Assembly (NCBI RefSeq): GCF_001463885.1
Contig: NZ_BBWQ01000011.1
Span: forward strand, 124,001 to 188,000
Direction: 5' to 3'
Source of the DNA: Aureimonas altamirensis
Lineage (GTDB): Bacteria; Pseudomonadota; Alphaproteobacteria; Rhizobiales; Rhizobiaceae
DNA length: 64,000 bases
In this document: in pieces, positions 9,083 through 18,528 of the stretch
Position numbering within the stretch: the first letter of the stretch is position 1
How the letters are laid out: every line of letters starts with the position of its first letter
Made by a program: the position numbers and the translations under genes
Notes under the pieces: model-generated
What the model saw: the letters and a program-made list of their open reading frames with translations, nothing else
What the model was told of the DNA's origin: nothing
The model's database searches: none

Positions 9083-10186
9083 ATGGGTTTTCGCTGCGGT
9101 ATCGTCGGTCTGCCGAATGTCGGCAAGTCCACCCTTTTCAACGCGCTCACCAAGACGGCCGCCGCGCAAGCCGCGAATTACCCGTTCTGCACCATCGAGC
9201 CGAATACGGGCGATGTCGGCGTACCCGATCCGCGCCTTGCCGATATCTCCAGGATCGGTAAGTCCGCGCAGATCGTGCCGACGCGGATCACCTTCGTGGA
9301 TATTGCCGGCCTTGTGCGCGGCGCTTCCAAGGGTGAGGGGCTCGGCAATCAGTTTCTTGCCAATATCCGCGAAGTCGATGCCATCGCGCATGTGTTGCGC
9401 TGTTTCGAGAACGACGACATCACCCATGTCGAAGGTCGGATCGATCCGGTTGCCGACGCCGAGACCGTCGAGACCGAACTGATGCTGTCGGATCTCGAAA
9501 GCATCGAGCGGCGCATCGTGAATACCCGCAAGCGCGCCGCCGGCAAGGACAAGGAGTCCATCGCCCAGTTGCCCGTCATGGAAGCGGTGCTGGCCAAGCT
9601 TCAGACCGGCGAGCCGGCGCGCACGCTGATTGCCGGCTTCGACGCCGAAGAACGCAGCCAGTTGCGCAACCTGAACCTTCTGACGTCCAAGCCCGTGCTG
9701 TATGTCTGCAACGTGGCCGAAGAAGATGCCGCAACCGGCAATGCCTACTCGGCGGCCGTCGCGGCCATGGCTGAAAAGCAGGGTGCGCGAAGCGTCGTCA
9801 TTTCTGCCGCCATCGAGGCGGAGATCGCCCAATTGCCCGATGACGAGGTCGGCGACTATCTCGAGGCCATGGGCCTGACGGAGCCGGGGCTGGACCGGCT
9901 GATCCGCGCCGGCTACGAGCTGCTCGATCTCATCACCTATTTCACGGTGGGGCCGAAGGAGACCCGCGCCTGGACCATCCTGCGCGGTTACAAGGCGCCG
10001 CAGGCGGCGGGTGTCATCCACACCGATTTCGAAAAGGGCTTCATCCGCGCCCAGACCATCGCCTACGATGATTTCGTGCGGCTGGGTGGCGAGGCCGCCG
10101 CAAAGGAAGCCGGCAAGGCGCGGGACGAAGGCAAGGAATACGTCGTTCAGGACGGCGATATCATGATGTTCAAGTTCAACGTCTGA
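9083..10186 (+). CDS. ychF: Redox-regulated ATPase YchF (Obg-like)
   Basis: A 367-residue Obg-family P-loop protein that hydrolyses ATP and associates with ribosomes. Visible: the P-loop [16 protein letters not shown] near residue 8, [21 protein letters not shown] (switch II), [14 protein letters not shown] (the NKxD position replaced, as is usual in YchF) and a C-terminal TGS domain with [16 protein letters not shown] and a conserved [11 protein letters not shown] end. Third gene of the rplY-pth-ychF operon. Confidence 0.97.
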   Translation: MGFRCGIVGLPNVGKSTLFNALTKTAAAQAANYPFCTIEPNTGDVGVPDPRLADISRIGKSAQIVPTRITFVDIAGLVRGASKGEGLGNQFLANIREVDAIAHVLRCFENDDITHVEGRIDPVADAETVETELMLSDLESIERRIVNTRKRAAGKDKESIAQLPVMEAVLAKLQTGEPARTLIAGFDAEERSQLRNLNLLTSKPVLYVCNVAEEDAATGNAYSAAVAAMAEKQGARSVVISAAIEAEIAQLPDDEVGDYLEAMGLTEPGLDRLIRAGYELLDLITYFTVGPKETRAWTILRGYKAPQAAGVIHTDFEKGFIRAQTIAYDDFVRLGGEAAAKEAGKARDEGKEYVVQDGDIMMFKFNV

Positions 10187-10208
10187 CGCGCATCGGGAGG
10201 AACCGGCC

Positions 10209-10655
10209 TTGCAGATGTTCGAGGATTTCCCGGTTGGGACGCGCCTGCCCATGGGCCCCTATGCGGTGACGCGCGATGAGATCGTCGTCTTCGCACAGGA
10301 ATACGACCCGCAGCCGATGCATCTCGACGAGGGTGCGGCCGCCGACAGCCTTCTCGGCGGCCTGTCGGCCTCGGGCTGGCATGTCTGCGGCATGATGATG
10401 CGGATGATGTGCGATGCCTTCATCCATTCCTCGTCCTCGCAGGGGTCGCCGGGCGTCGACTTCGTCAACTGGCTGGCGCCGGTGCGCCCCGGTGACAGCC
10501 TCACCGGTGAAACCGAGGTGCTGGACGCACGCGGCTCCGCCTCCCGCCCCCATATCGGCTTCCTGAAGCTGCGGACATGGCTGCAGAACCAGGCCGGCGA
10601 GCGGGTGATTGAAAGCGAGTACAGCGTGATGCTGCACAGGCGCGAGGCAGCATGA
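10209..10655 (+). CDS. MaoC-like hot-dog dehydratase (first of pair)
   Basis: A 148-residue single hot-dog domain of the MaoC/(R)-specific enoyl-CoA hydratase type. The dehydratase motif is visible as FAQEYDPQPMHLDEGAA (catalytic Asp and His), followed by LFGGLSASGWH-like residues. I chose the TTG at 10209 because GGGAGG ends 8 bases upstream; an ATG at 10215 in the same frame is the alternative. Its stop overlaps the start of the next MaoC gene (ATGA). The two may form a heterodimer, as two-gene MaoC pairs often do. Confidence 0.85.
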   Translation: MQMFEDFPVGTRLPMGPYAVTRDEIVVFAQEYDPQPMHLDEGAAADSLLGGLSASGWHVCGMMMRMMCDAFIHSSSSQGSPGVDFVNWLAPVRPGDSLTGETEVLDARGSASRPHIGFLKLRTWLQNQAGERVIESEYSVMLHRREAA

Positions 10656-11122
10656 GCTTCTACGACGATATCGTCATCGGCGAACCGGTAGAGATCGGCA
10701 CGCACCTCTTCACGGCGGAAGAGATCGTGCGCTTTGCACGCGCCTTCGATCCGCAGCCCTTCCATCTCGATGCGGAGGCCGCGAAAGCCAGCCTGTTCGG
10801 GGGCCTTTGCGCCTCCGGATGGCATACGACGGCCGTCTTCATGAAGCTCAATGTGGCATTCATGGCGGCCACGGCGGCACGGCGCGCCGCCGAAGGGCTG
10901 GACCAGCCCCATTGGGGCCCTTCCCCTGGTGTCCGCAACATCAAGTGGCTGCGGCCCGTCTATGCCGGCGACCGGATCACCTATCGCACGACCGCCACGG
11001 CCAAGCGCCTGTCGCAACGCCGGCACGGATGGGCCGTCATCGACAGCCACGTCGATGCCGAGACCCAGGACGGCAAACCCGCCCTAAGCTTCGACGCAAG
11101 CGTTTTCCTGCGCACCGCCTAG
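10652..11122 (+). CDS. MaoC-like hot-dog dehydratase (second of pair)
   Basis: A 156-residue paralogue of the gene just upstream, with FARAFDPQPFHLDAEAA (dehydratase motif) and LFGGLCASGWHTTAVFMKL. The start codon overlaps the preceding stop by 4 bp, so the pair is translationally coupled. The gene end overlaps the end of the convergent DUF2807-type gene by 4 bp. A role in fatty acid or short acyl-CoA hydration is inferred from the family; the substrate is unknown. Confidence 0.87.
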   Translation: MSFYDDIVIGEPVEIGTHLFTAEEIVRFARAFDPQPFHLDAEAAKASLFGGLCASGWHTTAVFMKLNVAFMAATAARRAAEGLDQPHWGPSPGVRNIKWLRPVYAGDRITYRTTATAKRLSQRRHGWAVIDSHVDAETQDGKPALSFDASVFLRTA

Positions 11123-11829
11123 CGGATGGTGGCGCGGACATAGTTGGCGGTGACCAGCAACCTCGTGGCGGCATCCGGTACGTCCGGCCGACTGCTGTCG
11201 ACCAGCGCGGCGGAGGCCCTGACCTCGTAATGTATGCTGGTGGCATCGGTGTACCGAACGCTCAGATCCAGCGCATCGCTGTCCAGTAGCGTCGTTGTGG
11301 GCGCCGCCGATGGATTGAAGACGAGGTTTGCCCTCAAGGCGCGAGCCCTGAGCTCCATCACGGGCGCAGTGCCCGACAAGCTCAGATCCGCCGCCTGCCC
11401 TGCAAGGTGCACCGATGCGAACGCGCCGGACAAATGGATGTCGGAGGCCTGCTGGTCGATCGTCACCGACACGTCCGACGGAAGGTCGGCGGTAAACTCG
11501 ACCCGGCATTCGCCCGGACCGAACGACCAGGCCGACCCGGCATCGAGCATCAATTTATCGCCGTCCCGCCACATCCGCGTCTGCGATCGGCAGTCTTCGT
11601 AGAACCAGCTCGACAGCCACCAGCGCCCGAACCATCCCGTTCGCACCGCCGATGCCGATGCGCGATGCGTTTGCCCGGGCGACGCCGTCAGCCGGATGAT
11701 GCTTGCATCGCCGCTCACCTGTACCTGGGTAACGCCGGACAGGTCGAGACTTGCAGCCTCTTCAGCCGCCTGTGTGGGGGGACAGGCAAGAAGAAAGATT
11801 GCCAGCGCCAGAATGGATTTCGATTGCAT
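11119..11829 (-). CDS. Secreted DUF2807/GIN-type beta-repeat protein
   Basis: A 236-residue protein with a clear signal peptide (LALAIFLLACPPTQA, cleavage near residue 22). The body is made of short beta-strands with alternating DLSG, VQVSGDAS, IHLSGAFASV and LSLSGTAPVMELRA repeats, as in the putative auto-transporter adhesin head (DUF2807, GIN) family. A Trp/Cys-rich insert (WFGRWWLSSWFYEDC) near residue 66 is unusual. It is divergent from a membrane-bound AraC regulator across 146 bp, which suggests that the regulator controls it. The function is unknown; envelope location is inferred from the signal peptide. Confidence 0.65.
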   Translation of the reverse strand: MQSKSILALAIFLLACPPTQAAEEAASLDLSGVTQVQVSGDASIIRLTASPGQTHRASASAVRTGWFGRWWLSSWFYEDCRSQTRMWRDGDKLMLDAGSAWSFGPGECRVEFTADLPSDVSVTIDQQASDIHLSGAFASVHLAGQAADLSLSGTAPVMELRARALRANLVFNPSAAPTTTLLDSDALDLSVRYTDATSIHYEVRASAALVDSSRPDVPDAATRLLVTANYVRATIR

Positions 11830-11925
11830 GATCGGGCTCCGATGCGGTTTCGATACCGCCAGAAGCAGGATGGTGCAGGCTCACGCGTCCCGGATCGTGA
11901 TAAAGGTCGATCCTGATCGTAATCC

Positions 11926-11941
11926 AGGTCATCGGGGACCT
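11926..11941. promoter_or_regulatory. Candidate operator between the DUF2807-type gene and the AraC gene
   Basis: AGGTC (11926-11930) and GACCT (11937-11941) form an inverted repeat with a 6-base spacer, in the middle of the divergent gap. GATCCTGATC- and GGATCGTGAT-like words recur around it (11891-11960). Suitable as a regulator site, but nothing in the sequence proves it. Confidence 0.35.
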
Positions 11942-11975
11942 GATCCTGTCGCGGATCGCGGAGCGTGATCGACCT

Positions 11976-13076
11976 ATGTTTCTTGTTCCCCTGCCCTTCT
12001 TCGTGGCCTTCCTGATCGTGATCCTTCTTGCCAAGGAGTATGTCGGGCGCGACGCAGAAGACGAGCCGTTTCAAGGCTCTCTATTTACGGTTCTGATTGT
12101 CGCCTACGCGATCCAGTCAGTTCTGATCGGTCTTCGGTGGGGCTACGGCATCCTGGCCGTACTGCCCGCCATGGCCATCATGGCCTCGGTCATCGCACCG
12201 CTGGCCTTCCTGTCCTTCCGCTCCCTCTCCGGTGATCGTCTCCGTCCCCGGCCGCGGACGATAGCCCTGCATCTGACACCGGCGGCGGCCGTGGCCGGGC
12301 TGGTCATCGTCTGGCCGGCACCGGTCGGTCTTATAATTGTCGTGCTGTTCGCCGCCTATGGCACCGCGCTTCTATGGGACGCGCGGTCGGGGCCAGACCG
12401 CCTCGTCACCTCGCGTCTGGACGGGGTGCTGCACTCCTATCGCGCCATGTACGTGACCGGGCTGGCGCTGCTCGGGTCGGCCGCCTCGGATGTCCTTATC
12501 GGTCTGGACCTGGACTGGTCCGGAGGCGTTCACGCGCCCACCATCATCGCGGCCGGAAACATGCTGGCGCTCGTAACCCTTGGCGTGGCGGCCACGGTGG
12601 CGCGCGGCAGCCCCGCTGACGCGGCATCAACTGCCGACAGTAAGCCAGCCCCGCCCCCCGGCCCCAACGACACCGAGGCGGTCATCGCCCGGCGCGTCGA
12701 AGCGCTCATGCTCGACACGGAGCTCTACAAGGATTTGAACCTCAACCTTGCCAAGATTGCCCGAAGGCTTGGGCTACCGCCTCGCGATGTCTCCATTGCG
12801 ATAAACCGCAGCCACGGCATGAGCGTATCGCAGTATGTGAACGAATATCGGGTGCGCCATGCGGGCAAGTTGCTGAGCGAAACGCGCGATAGCGTGACCG
12901 CGATCATGCTCGATTCCGGCTTCATGACGAAATCCAACTTCAACCGCGAATTCCTGCGTGTCATGGGCATGACGCCAAGCGCATGGCGCAGGGCCCAGCG
13001 TCATGGCCTGGCGACATCGGCAAACAGCCTGCACCCGGAGACCGCAAACGAAACAGGGGCCCCGAAAGGCCCCTGA
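11976..13076 (+). CDS. AraC family regulator with an N-terminal membrane domain
   Basis: A 366-residue protein in two parts. Residues 1-210 contain about six hydrophobic segments (for example LVPLPFFVAFLIVILLA, VLPAMAIMASVIAPLAFLSF, AAAVAGLVIVW). Residues 240-350 form a double helix-turn-helix AraC domain (LNLAKIARRLGLPPRDVS, then VTAIMLDSGFMTKSNFNREF and GMTPSAWRRAQ). The polar Pro-rich linker 215-235 joins them. A membrane-anchored AraC protein that senses an envelope signal is the natural reading. It is divergent from the secreted DUF2807-type gene, its likely target. Confidence 0.82.
   Translation: MFLVPLPFFVAFLIVILLAKEYVGRDAEDEPFQGSLFTVLIVAYAIQSVLIGLRWGYGILAVLPAMAIMASVIAPLAFLSFRSLSGDRLRPRPRTIALHLTPAAAVAGLVIVWPAPVGLIIVVLFAAYGTALLWDARSGPDRLVTSRLDGVLHSYRAMYVTGLALLGSAASDVLIGLDLDWSGGVHAPTIIAAGNMLALVTLGVAATVARGSPADAASTADSKPAPPPGPNDTEAVIARRVEALMLDTELYKDLNLNLAKIARRLGLPPRDVSIAINRSHGMSVSQYVNEYRVRHAGKLLSETRDSVTAIMLDSGFMTKSNFNREFLRVMGMTPSAWRRAQRHGLATSANSLHPETANETGAPKGP
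13055..13074 (-). terminator. Hairpin between the convergent AraC gene and petABC
   Basis: AGGGGCC (13055-13061) pairs with GGCCCCT (13068-13074). On the minus strand it is followed by the T-rich stretch GTTTCGTTT, so it can terminate petABC. It overlaps the last codons of the AraC gene. Confidence 0.55.
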
Positions 13077-13104
13077 CGAAAGTTTGTCCAGCAGTGAAAC
13101 GCTG

Positions 13105-14067
13105 TCAGTGCGGGATCTTGGACCAGACCCGACGCTTCACCGCATAGAGCATGCCGGCGAAGCCGATGAGGAAGATCATCACCACGAAGCCAAGGGATTT
13201 CCGCTCCACCAGATGCGGCTCTGCCGCCCACATCAGGAAGGCCGAGATATCGCGCGAATATTGCTCGACCGTCTCGGGCGAACCGTCGCCGTAGGTAACC
13301 TGGCCATCGCTGATAGGCTGCGCCATGGCGAGCGCCGAAGACGCGATGAAGTAGGGATTGTAATGCGTACCCGGCTGCAGTTCGAGGCCGGCGGGCGGCT
13401 CTTCGCCATAGCCGGTCAGCAGCGCATGGATGTAATCCGGGCCGCCTTCCGCATACTGCGTGAAGATGTCGAACACGAAGGTGGGGAAACCGCGCTCCAC
13501 CGCCCGCGCCTTGGCGATGAGCGAGAAGTCTGGCGGATGCGCTCCGCCATTGGACGCGGCAGCAGCCTCCGGGTTGGGGAACGGCGCCGGGAAATGGTCG
13601 CTCGGGATGCCGGGCCGCTCGAACATTTCGCCATTGGCGTCCGGGCCGTCCTGGATCTGGTATTCGGCGGCCAAAGCGCGAACCTGTGCGTCGCTGTAGC
13701 CGAGGGCTTCCAGGTTGCGGAAGGCAACGAGGTTCATCGAGTGGCACGAGGAGCAGACCTCGCGATACACCTGCATGCCGCGTTGTAGCTGGCCCAGATC
13801 CCACTTGCCGAACGGGCCGGCGAAGCTCCAGTCCATGTGCTCGGGTTTCTTGAGCGGATAGTGCGGCGTGGCATGTTCTTCCGCGGCGGCGACATTGGCC
13901 TCGCCTTCCTGCTCGCCGGAGACCGTGTTGACGCCGGTCGAAGAAGCGGGCGCCTCGCCCGGGGCCGGGGCCTCGGTGGCCGGGGCCGGCTCCGCGGTCT
14001 GTGCGAAGGCAGGCAGCGGCGCAGCAAGAAACGCCGCCGCAAGGAGTGCTGATAGAAGCCTTTTCAT
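13105..14067 (-). CDS. petC: Cytochrome c1 (bc1 complex)
   Basis: Heme c subunit of ubiquinol-cytochrome c reductase in the inner membrane. The 320-residue precursor has a signal peptide (LLSALLAAAFLAAPLPAFA) and then an Ala/Pro/Glu-rich segment (about 23-68). The heme-binding CSSCH is at 105-109, and a C-terminal anchor (LGFVVMIFLIGFAGMLYAV) is followed by basic residues. I chose the ATG at 14067, which has AAGGA 7 bases upstream; an in-frame ATG at 14091 overlaps the cytochrome b stop. It is separate from cytochrome b, as in Rhodobacter and Paracoccus and unlike the fused bc1 of Bradyrhizobium. Confidence 0.96.
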   Translation of the reverse strand: MKRLLSALLAAAFLAAPLPAFAQTAEPAPATEAPAPGEAPASSTGVNTVSGEQEGEANVAAAEEHATPHYPLKKPEHMDWSFAGPFGKWDLGQLQRGMQVYREVCSSCHSMNLVAFRNLEALGYSDAQVRALAAEYQIQDGPDANGEMFERPGIPSDHFPAPFPNPEAAAASNGGAHPPDFSLIAKARAVERGFPTFVFDIFTQYAEGGPDYIHALLTGYGEEPPAGLELQPGTHYNPYFIASSALAMAQPISDGQVTYGDGSPETVEQYSRDISAFLMWAAEPHLVERKSLGFVVMIFLIGFAGMLYAVKRRVWSKIPH

Positions 14068-14090
14068 TGCAAGTTCCTTCGTGCGCTTCA

Positions 14091-15374
14091 TCAGCCTTTG
14101 GCCACCGCTTCGGCGTGACCGTGACGGGCGGCGTGCTTGGCCAGCACGGCCTCCGTGATCGACGCCGGCAGCTTCTTCGGGGTCTCGACCAGGCCCAGAA
14201 TGGGCAGGACGATCAGGAAGTGGCCGAAGTAGTAGATCGTGCCGATCAGCGACAGCAGCGGATAGATGCCCTCGGCCGGACGCGAGCCGAGCCAACCCAG
14301 GAAGACGGCGTTGACCGCGAAGATCCAGAAGAAGACCTTGTAGACCGGACGATAGGCCGTCGACTTGACCTTGGACGTGTCGAGCCAGGGCAGGAAGAAC
14401 AGGACGATGATCGAGCCGAACATCACCAGCACGCCACCCAGCTTGGAATCGATCGGGCCGATATTGAAGGTGATGGCCCGCAGCATGGCGTAGAAGGGCA
14501 GGAAGTACCATTCGGGCACGATGTGCGCCGGCGTCTGCAGCGAGTTGGCCGGAATGTAATTGTCCGGATGCCCCAGATAGTTGGGCAGATAGAAGACGAA
14601 ATAGGCGAAGAAGATCAGGAAGAAGACCATGCCGAACGCGTCCTTGATGGTCGCGTAGGGGGTGAAGGGAACCGTGTCCTTCGGGGTCTTGACCTCGACA
14701 CCGGTGGGGTTGGTCTGGCCCGCGACGTGCAGCGCCCAGACGTGCAGCACGACGACGCCCGCGATCATGAAGGGCAGCAGGTAATGCAGCGCGAAGAAGC
14801 GGTTGAGCGTCGGGTTGTCCACCGCGAAGCCGCCGAGCAGCAGCGTCTGGATCGGCTCTCCGATGACCGGGAAGGCGGTGAAGAAGCCGGTGATGACGGT
14901 GGCGCCCCAGAAGGACATCTGCCCCCACGGAAGCACGTAGCCCATGAAGGCGGTCGCCATCATGAGAAGGAAGATGATGACGCCGAGAATCCAGAGAATC
15001 TCGCGCGGCGCCTTGTACGACCCGTAATAAAGGCCGCGGAAGATGTGCAGGTAGACGGCGATGAAGAAGAACGACGCGCCGTTGGCATGCATGTAGCGCA
15101 GCAGCCAGCCCCAGTTCACGTCGCGCATGATGTGCTCGACCGAATTGAAGGCAACGTCCACCGAGGCGGCGTAGTGCATCGCCAGCACGATGCCGGTGAT
15201 GATCTGAGCCGCCAGGAACAGGGAGAGGATACCGCCGAACGTGTAGGCGTAGTTCAGGTTGCGCGGCGTCGGATAGGCGATGAACGAATCATAGACGAGG
15301 CGCGGAAGCGGAAGACGGGAGTCGATCCACCGGGTAAGACCGGTGGATGGAACATAGGACGAGTGACCACTCAT
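14091..15374 (-). CDS. petB: Cytochrome b (bc1 complex)
   Basis: Membrane subunit carrying both b hemes and the two quinone sites. The 427-residue product has the expected eight hydrophobic helices. Heme ligand histidines appear in pairs (H96 and H110 in the second helix; H197 and H211 in the fourth). The Qo-site segment [16 protein letters not shown] is near residue 145 and the PEWY motif is at 287-290. It lies 21 bp after petA and directly before petC on the same strand. Confidence 0.98.
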   Translation of the reverse strand: MSGHSSYVPSTGLTRWIDSRLPLPRLVYDSFIAYPTPRNLNYAYTFGGILSLFLAAQIITGIVLAMHYAASVDVAFNSVEHIMRDVNWGWLLRYMHANGASFFFIAVYLHIFRGLYYGSYKAPREILWILGVIIFLLMMATAFMGYVLPWGQMSFWGATVITGFFTAFPVIGEPIQTLLLGGFAVDNPTLNRFFALHYLLPFMIAGVVVLHVWALHVAGQTNPTGVEVKTPKDTVPFTPYATIKDAFGMVFFLIFFAYFVFYLPNYLGHPDNYIPANSLQTPAHIVPEWYFLPFYAMLRAITFNIGPIDSKLGGVLVMFGSIIVLFFLPWLDTSKVKSTAYRPVYKVFFWIFAVNAVFLGWLGSRPAEGIYPLLSLIGTIYYFGHFLIVLPILGLVETPKKLPASITEAVLAKHAARHGHAEAVAKG

Positions 15375-15395
15375 GATTGCAGCGTTTCCCCCTCG

Positions 15396-15962
15396 TCAGC
15401 CGATACGGATAGTCGTGTCATTGGTGAATTCATAGACCGGAATATGCATGTTTTCCGGTGCCGGCCCCTGGCGGATACGCCCGGCCGTGTCGTAGTGCGA
15501 GCCGTGGCACGGGCAGTACCAGCCATCGTAATCGCCTGCCTGGCCCAGCGGAATGCAGCCGAGATGCGTGCACACGCCGATCATGACCAGCCACTGCTCC
15601 CGCTCCGGAACGGCGCGGTTTTCGTCGGTGGCGGGCGCATCGGCGGTAAGATTTGCGTTGCGTGCCAGAGGGTCCTTCAGCTCGGCAAGCGGAACCTGCT
15701 TGGCTTCCTCGATCTCGGCCGGCGTGCGCTGGCGGACGAAAACGGGCCGACCGCGCCATTTGGCGGTGATCGACTGGCCTTCGGCGATCTGGCTGACATC
15801 GACGTCGATCTGCGCAAGCGCCAGCGTCGCGGCATCCGGATTCATCTGGTCGATGAAGGGCCAGGCCAGCGCCGCCGCACCCACGGCGCCCGCGGCGCCC
15901 GTCGCGATGTAGAGGAAATCCCGGCGGGTGGGTTCCGATGTGTGGTCAACGCTCACGGCCAA
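15396..15962 (-). CDS. petA: Rieske iron-sulfur subunit of the bc1 complex
   Basis: A 188-residue [2Fe-2S] protein. The N-terminus [20 protein letters not shown] is a twin-arginine, uncleaved membrane anchor, and the cluster ligands sit in CTHLGC (131-136) and CPCHGSH (150-156). The frame begins with TTG at 15962, preceded by GAGGGAG at 5 bases; a GTG two codons in (15956) is the alternative. It is first in petABC, with 140 bp upstream that must hold the promoter. Confidence 0.97.
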   Translation of the reverse strand: MAVSVDHTSEPTRRDFLYIATGAAGAVGAAALAWPFIDQMNPDAATLALAQIDVDVSQIAEGQSITAKWRGRPVFVRQRTPAEIEEAKQVPLAELKDPLARNANLTADAPATDENRAVPEREQWLVMIGVCTHLGCIPLGQAGDYDGWYCPCHGSHYDTAGRIRQGPAPENMHIPVYEFTNDTTIRIG

Positions 15963-16102
15963 TCATGCTCCCTCAGGCTTGCCGGCGTGAACCGGCACTG
16001 TCGGCCGGCAGGAAAACGATTCGCCCAGATGCGTGAATCCGCATGGCCGAAGGTCCGCAGACCGGCGGGTTTTCTTAAGCGGCCACTTGGAACTTGTCCA
16101 GA

Positions 16103-18019
16103 CTATGGCTGCATATAGGCGGCATTATCCTCGGGCTGCGGCGCGTCTGCACATTCCAGGAATCCGCCCACCTGACGATGCCACAACTGCGCGTAGATGC
16201 CGTCCGCGGCCAATAGCTGCGCATGGGTGCCCTGCTCCACGATACGTCCCTTGTCCATCACCACCAGGCGGTCGAGCGCGGCGATGGTGGACAGGCGATG
16301 GGCGATGGCGATGACGGTCTTGCCCTCCATCAGCCGGTACAGGTTTTCGGCGATGGCCGCCTCGACCTCCGAGTCGAGCGCCGAGGTCGCCTCGTCGAGA
16401 AGCAGGATGGGTGCGTCCTTCAGCATCACGCGGGCGATCGCGATCCGCTGCCTCTGCCCGCCCGACAGCTTGACGCCGCGCTCTCCCACCTCGGCATCGA
16501 GGCCGTTGCGGCCCTCCCTGTCCGAAAGGCTTGTAATGAAGCCCTCGGCCTCGGCGCGGCGGATGGCGCGCAACAGGTCCTCTTCGTCGGCGTCCGGGCG
16601 GCCGTACAGAACATTGTCGCGGATCGTGCGATGCAGCAGCGAGGTATCCTGCGTGACCATGCCGATCTGACGCCGCAGCGATGCCTGGGTGACGCCCTGT
16701 ATGTCCTGCCCGTCGATGCTGATTCGGCCGGAAGATACGTCGTAAAAGCGCAGCAGAAGGTTGAGCAGCGTGGACTTGCCGGCACCTGAGCGCCCGACAA
16801 GCCCGATCTTCTCGCCGGGACGGATGGTGAGCGTGAAGTCTTCCACCACCGGGCCGGCCGGCCTGTGCGGCAGGGCCGCCGCATAGGAGAAGGACACCTT
16901 GTCGAACACGACTTCACCCGCCGTCACCTGCAGCTCGGCCGCGTCGCGCTTGTCTTCCAGCGCAACCGGCAGGGTGAAGGTGGATATGCCGTCGCGAATG
17001 GTGCCGATGTTCTCGAACAGGCTGGACACCTCCCACATGATCCACTGCGACATGCCGTTGAGCCGCAGCACCAGCCCGGTGGCGACGGCGATTGCGCCGA
17101 CCGTCAGCAGCTCATTGAGCCACAGGCCGATCCCCACCGCGGCGACCGAGAAGAGCAGCAGCGAGTTGAGAAGGTAGAGGCAGACATAGAAGGCCGTGAT
17201 CAGCCGGGCCTGCCCGTAGACGGTGCCGAGAAAGCCGCGCATGGAATCGCGGGCATGATCGGCCTCGCGCCGCGTATGCGCGAACAGCTTGACGGTGCCG
17301 ATGTTGGAATAGGCATCGACGATGCGCCCCGTCATCAAGGCGCGGGCGTCGGCCTGGCTTTCGGCCACGACCATCAGCCGCGGAATGAAATAGCGCAACA
17401 TCGCGACATACAGGACAAGCCAGCCGATGAAGGGAAGCGTCAGGCGCCAGTCCGCCGCGGCGATCAGCACCACCACGCCGGTGAAATACACCGTGACATA
17501 GAGCAGCACCTCTATGGCCTTCATCACGGTTTCGCGCACCGCCAGCGCCGTCTGCATGAGCTTGGTGGCAACGCGGCCCGCGAATTCGTCGTGGAAGAAG
17601 CCGAGGGACTGGTCGAGCAGCCAATTATGCACCGTCCAGCGGAAGCGCATCGGGAAATTGGCGAAGATGCCCTGGAAGGTGAACAGGCACTCCACCAGCA
17701 CCAGCCCCGGCAGCAGCACGAGGATCACCAGGGCCATGCCGGCCAGCGTCCACCCCTGCTCGGCCAGGAAGGTTTCACGCGGGGTGGAGGTGAGCCAGTC
17801 GACGATGGAGCCGACGAACGAGAACAGCATCACCTCCAGCACCGCCACCATGGCGGTCAGCGCCGCGACGGCAAGGAACAGCGGCCACAGAGGGCGCACA
17901 TAATACCAGACGAAGGCCATCAGGGATGCCGGCGGCCGGCCGCCCCCGGTATCCGGGAAGGGATTCACCAGCCGCTCGAACTTCCGGTACATGCCTTGGA
18001 ATCCTCCGTCTTCTGTCAT
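16103..18019 (-). CDS. ABC transporter, fused permease and ATPase (exporter type)
   Basis: A 638-residue half-transporter. Residues 30-340 hold about six membrane helices (first LWPLFLAVAALTAMVAVLEV). Residues 365-620 hold the nucleotide-binding domain with GRSGAGKSTLLNLLLRF (Walker A), [14 protein letters not shown] (signature), ILLLDEATSALD (Walker B) and IAIAHRLSTI. It is divergent from trmL with only 26 bp between starts; an ATG at 17992 would leave 53 bp. The substrate (lipid or drug) cannot be told. Confidence 0.93.
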   Translation of the reverse strand: MTEDGGFQGMYRKFERLVNPFPDTGGGRPPASLMAFVWYYVRPLWPLFLAVAALTAMVAVLEVMLFSFVGSIVDWLTSTPRETFLAEQGWTLAGMALVILVLLPGLVLVECLFTFQGIFANFPMRFRWTVHNWLLDQSLGFFHDEFAGRVATKLMQTALAVRETVMKAIEVLLYVTVYFTGVVVLIAAADWRLTLPFIGWLVLYVAMLRYFIPRLMVVAESQADARALMTGRIVDAYSNIGTVKLFAHTRREADHARDSMRGFLGTVYGQARLITAFYVCLYLLNSLLLFSVAAVGIGLWLNELLTVGAIAVATGLVLRLNGMSQWIMWEVSSLFENIGTIRDGISTFTLPVALEDKRDAAELQVTAGEVVFDKVSFSYAAALPHRPAGPVVEDFTLTIRPGEKIGLVGRSGAGKSTLLNLLLRFYDVSSGRISIDGQDIQGVTQASLRRQIGMVTQDTSLLHRTIRDNVLYGRPDADEEDLLRAIRRAEAEGFITSLSDREGRNGLDAEVGERGVKLSGGQRQRIAIARVMLKDAPILLLDEATSALDSEVEAAIAENLYRLMEGKTVIAIAHRLSTIAALDRLVVMDKGRIVEQGTHAQLLAADGIYAQLWHRQVGGFLECADAPQPEDNAAYMQP

Positions 18020-18045
18020 GGCGCGCCATCGTCTATCAATCGGGC

Positions 18046-18501
18046 ATGACAGTTTCCATCGCCCTCTACCAGCCGGACATCGCAGGCAATGCCGGCACCA
18101 TCCTGCGGCTGGGCGCCTGCATGGGCGTCCCCGTCGAGATCATCGAGCCTGCGGGCTTCGACCTGTCCGACCGCAACCTGCGGCGCGCCGGCATGGATTA
18201 CCTGGAATTGGCGACGCTGCGCCGCCATGTCGAGTACCCCGCCTTCGACAGGGCCCGGCGCGAAGCGGGCCGGCGCATCGTCCTTCTGACGACGAAGGCC
18301 GAGCGCGCCTATACGGATTTTTCCTACGACCCACAGGATATTCTGTTGTTCGGCCGTGAAAGCGCCGGGGTTCCCGCCCATGTGCACGACGCGGCCGATG
18401 TCCGCCTGACCATTCCGATGGCAACAGGCGCGCGCTCCTTGAACCTTGCCGTCAGCGCGGCCATGGTGCTGGGAGAGGCGTTGCGGCAGACACGCGGCTG
18501 A
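18046..18501 (+). CDS. trmL: tRNA (cytidine(34)-2'-O)-methyltransferase
   Basis: SPOUT-class methyltransferase that modifies the wobble base of leucine tRNAs. The 151-residue length is normal. Motifs: ALYQPDIAGNAGTILRLGAC at the N-terminus, GFDLSDRNLRRAGMDY, LLFGRESAGVP and the C-terminal knot IPMATGARSLNLAVSAAMVLGEALRQ. The ATG at 18046 gives the family N-terminus. galE follows after 27 bp on the same strand. Confidence 0.95.
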   Translation: MTVSIALYQPDIAGNAGTILRLGACMGVPVEIIEPAGFDLSDRNLRRAGMDYLELATLRRHVEYPAFDRARREAGRRIVLLTTKAERAYTDFSYDPQDILLFGRESAGVPAHVHDAADVRLTIPMATGARSLNLAVSAAMVLGEALRQTRG

Positions 18502-18528
18502 CGGCGAAACCGAAAGAAGGCAGGCTAC

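Noticed and set aside
8774-10252. 492-codon open frame antisense to ychF
   Set aside because: A by-product of high GC on the strand opposite a strongly conserved gene; no family features.
14068-14928. Apparent 607-residue protein made by running upstream from cytochrome c1
   Set aside because: The extra part is the same-strand cytochrome b region read out of frame. The petB frame is unambiguous and c1 starts at 14067 with its own ribosome site.
14001-16118. 705-codon plus-strand frame opposite petABC
   Set aside because: Codes for an Arg/Glu/Asp/Gln-rich sequence typical of antisense frames in GC-rich genomes, while the minus strand encodes petABC.
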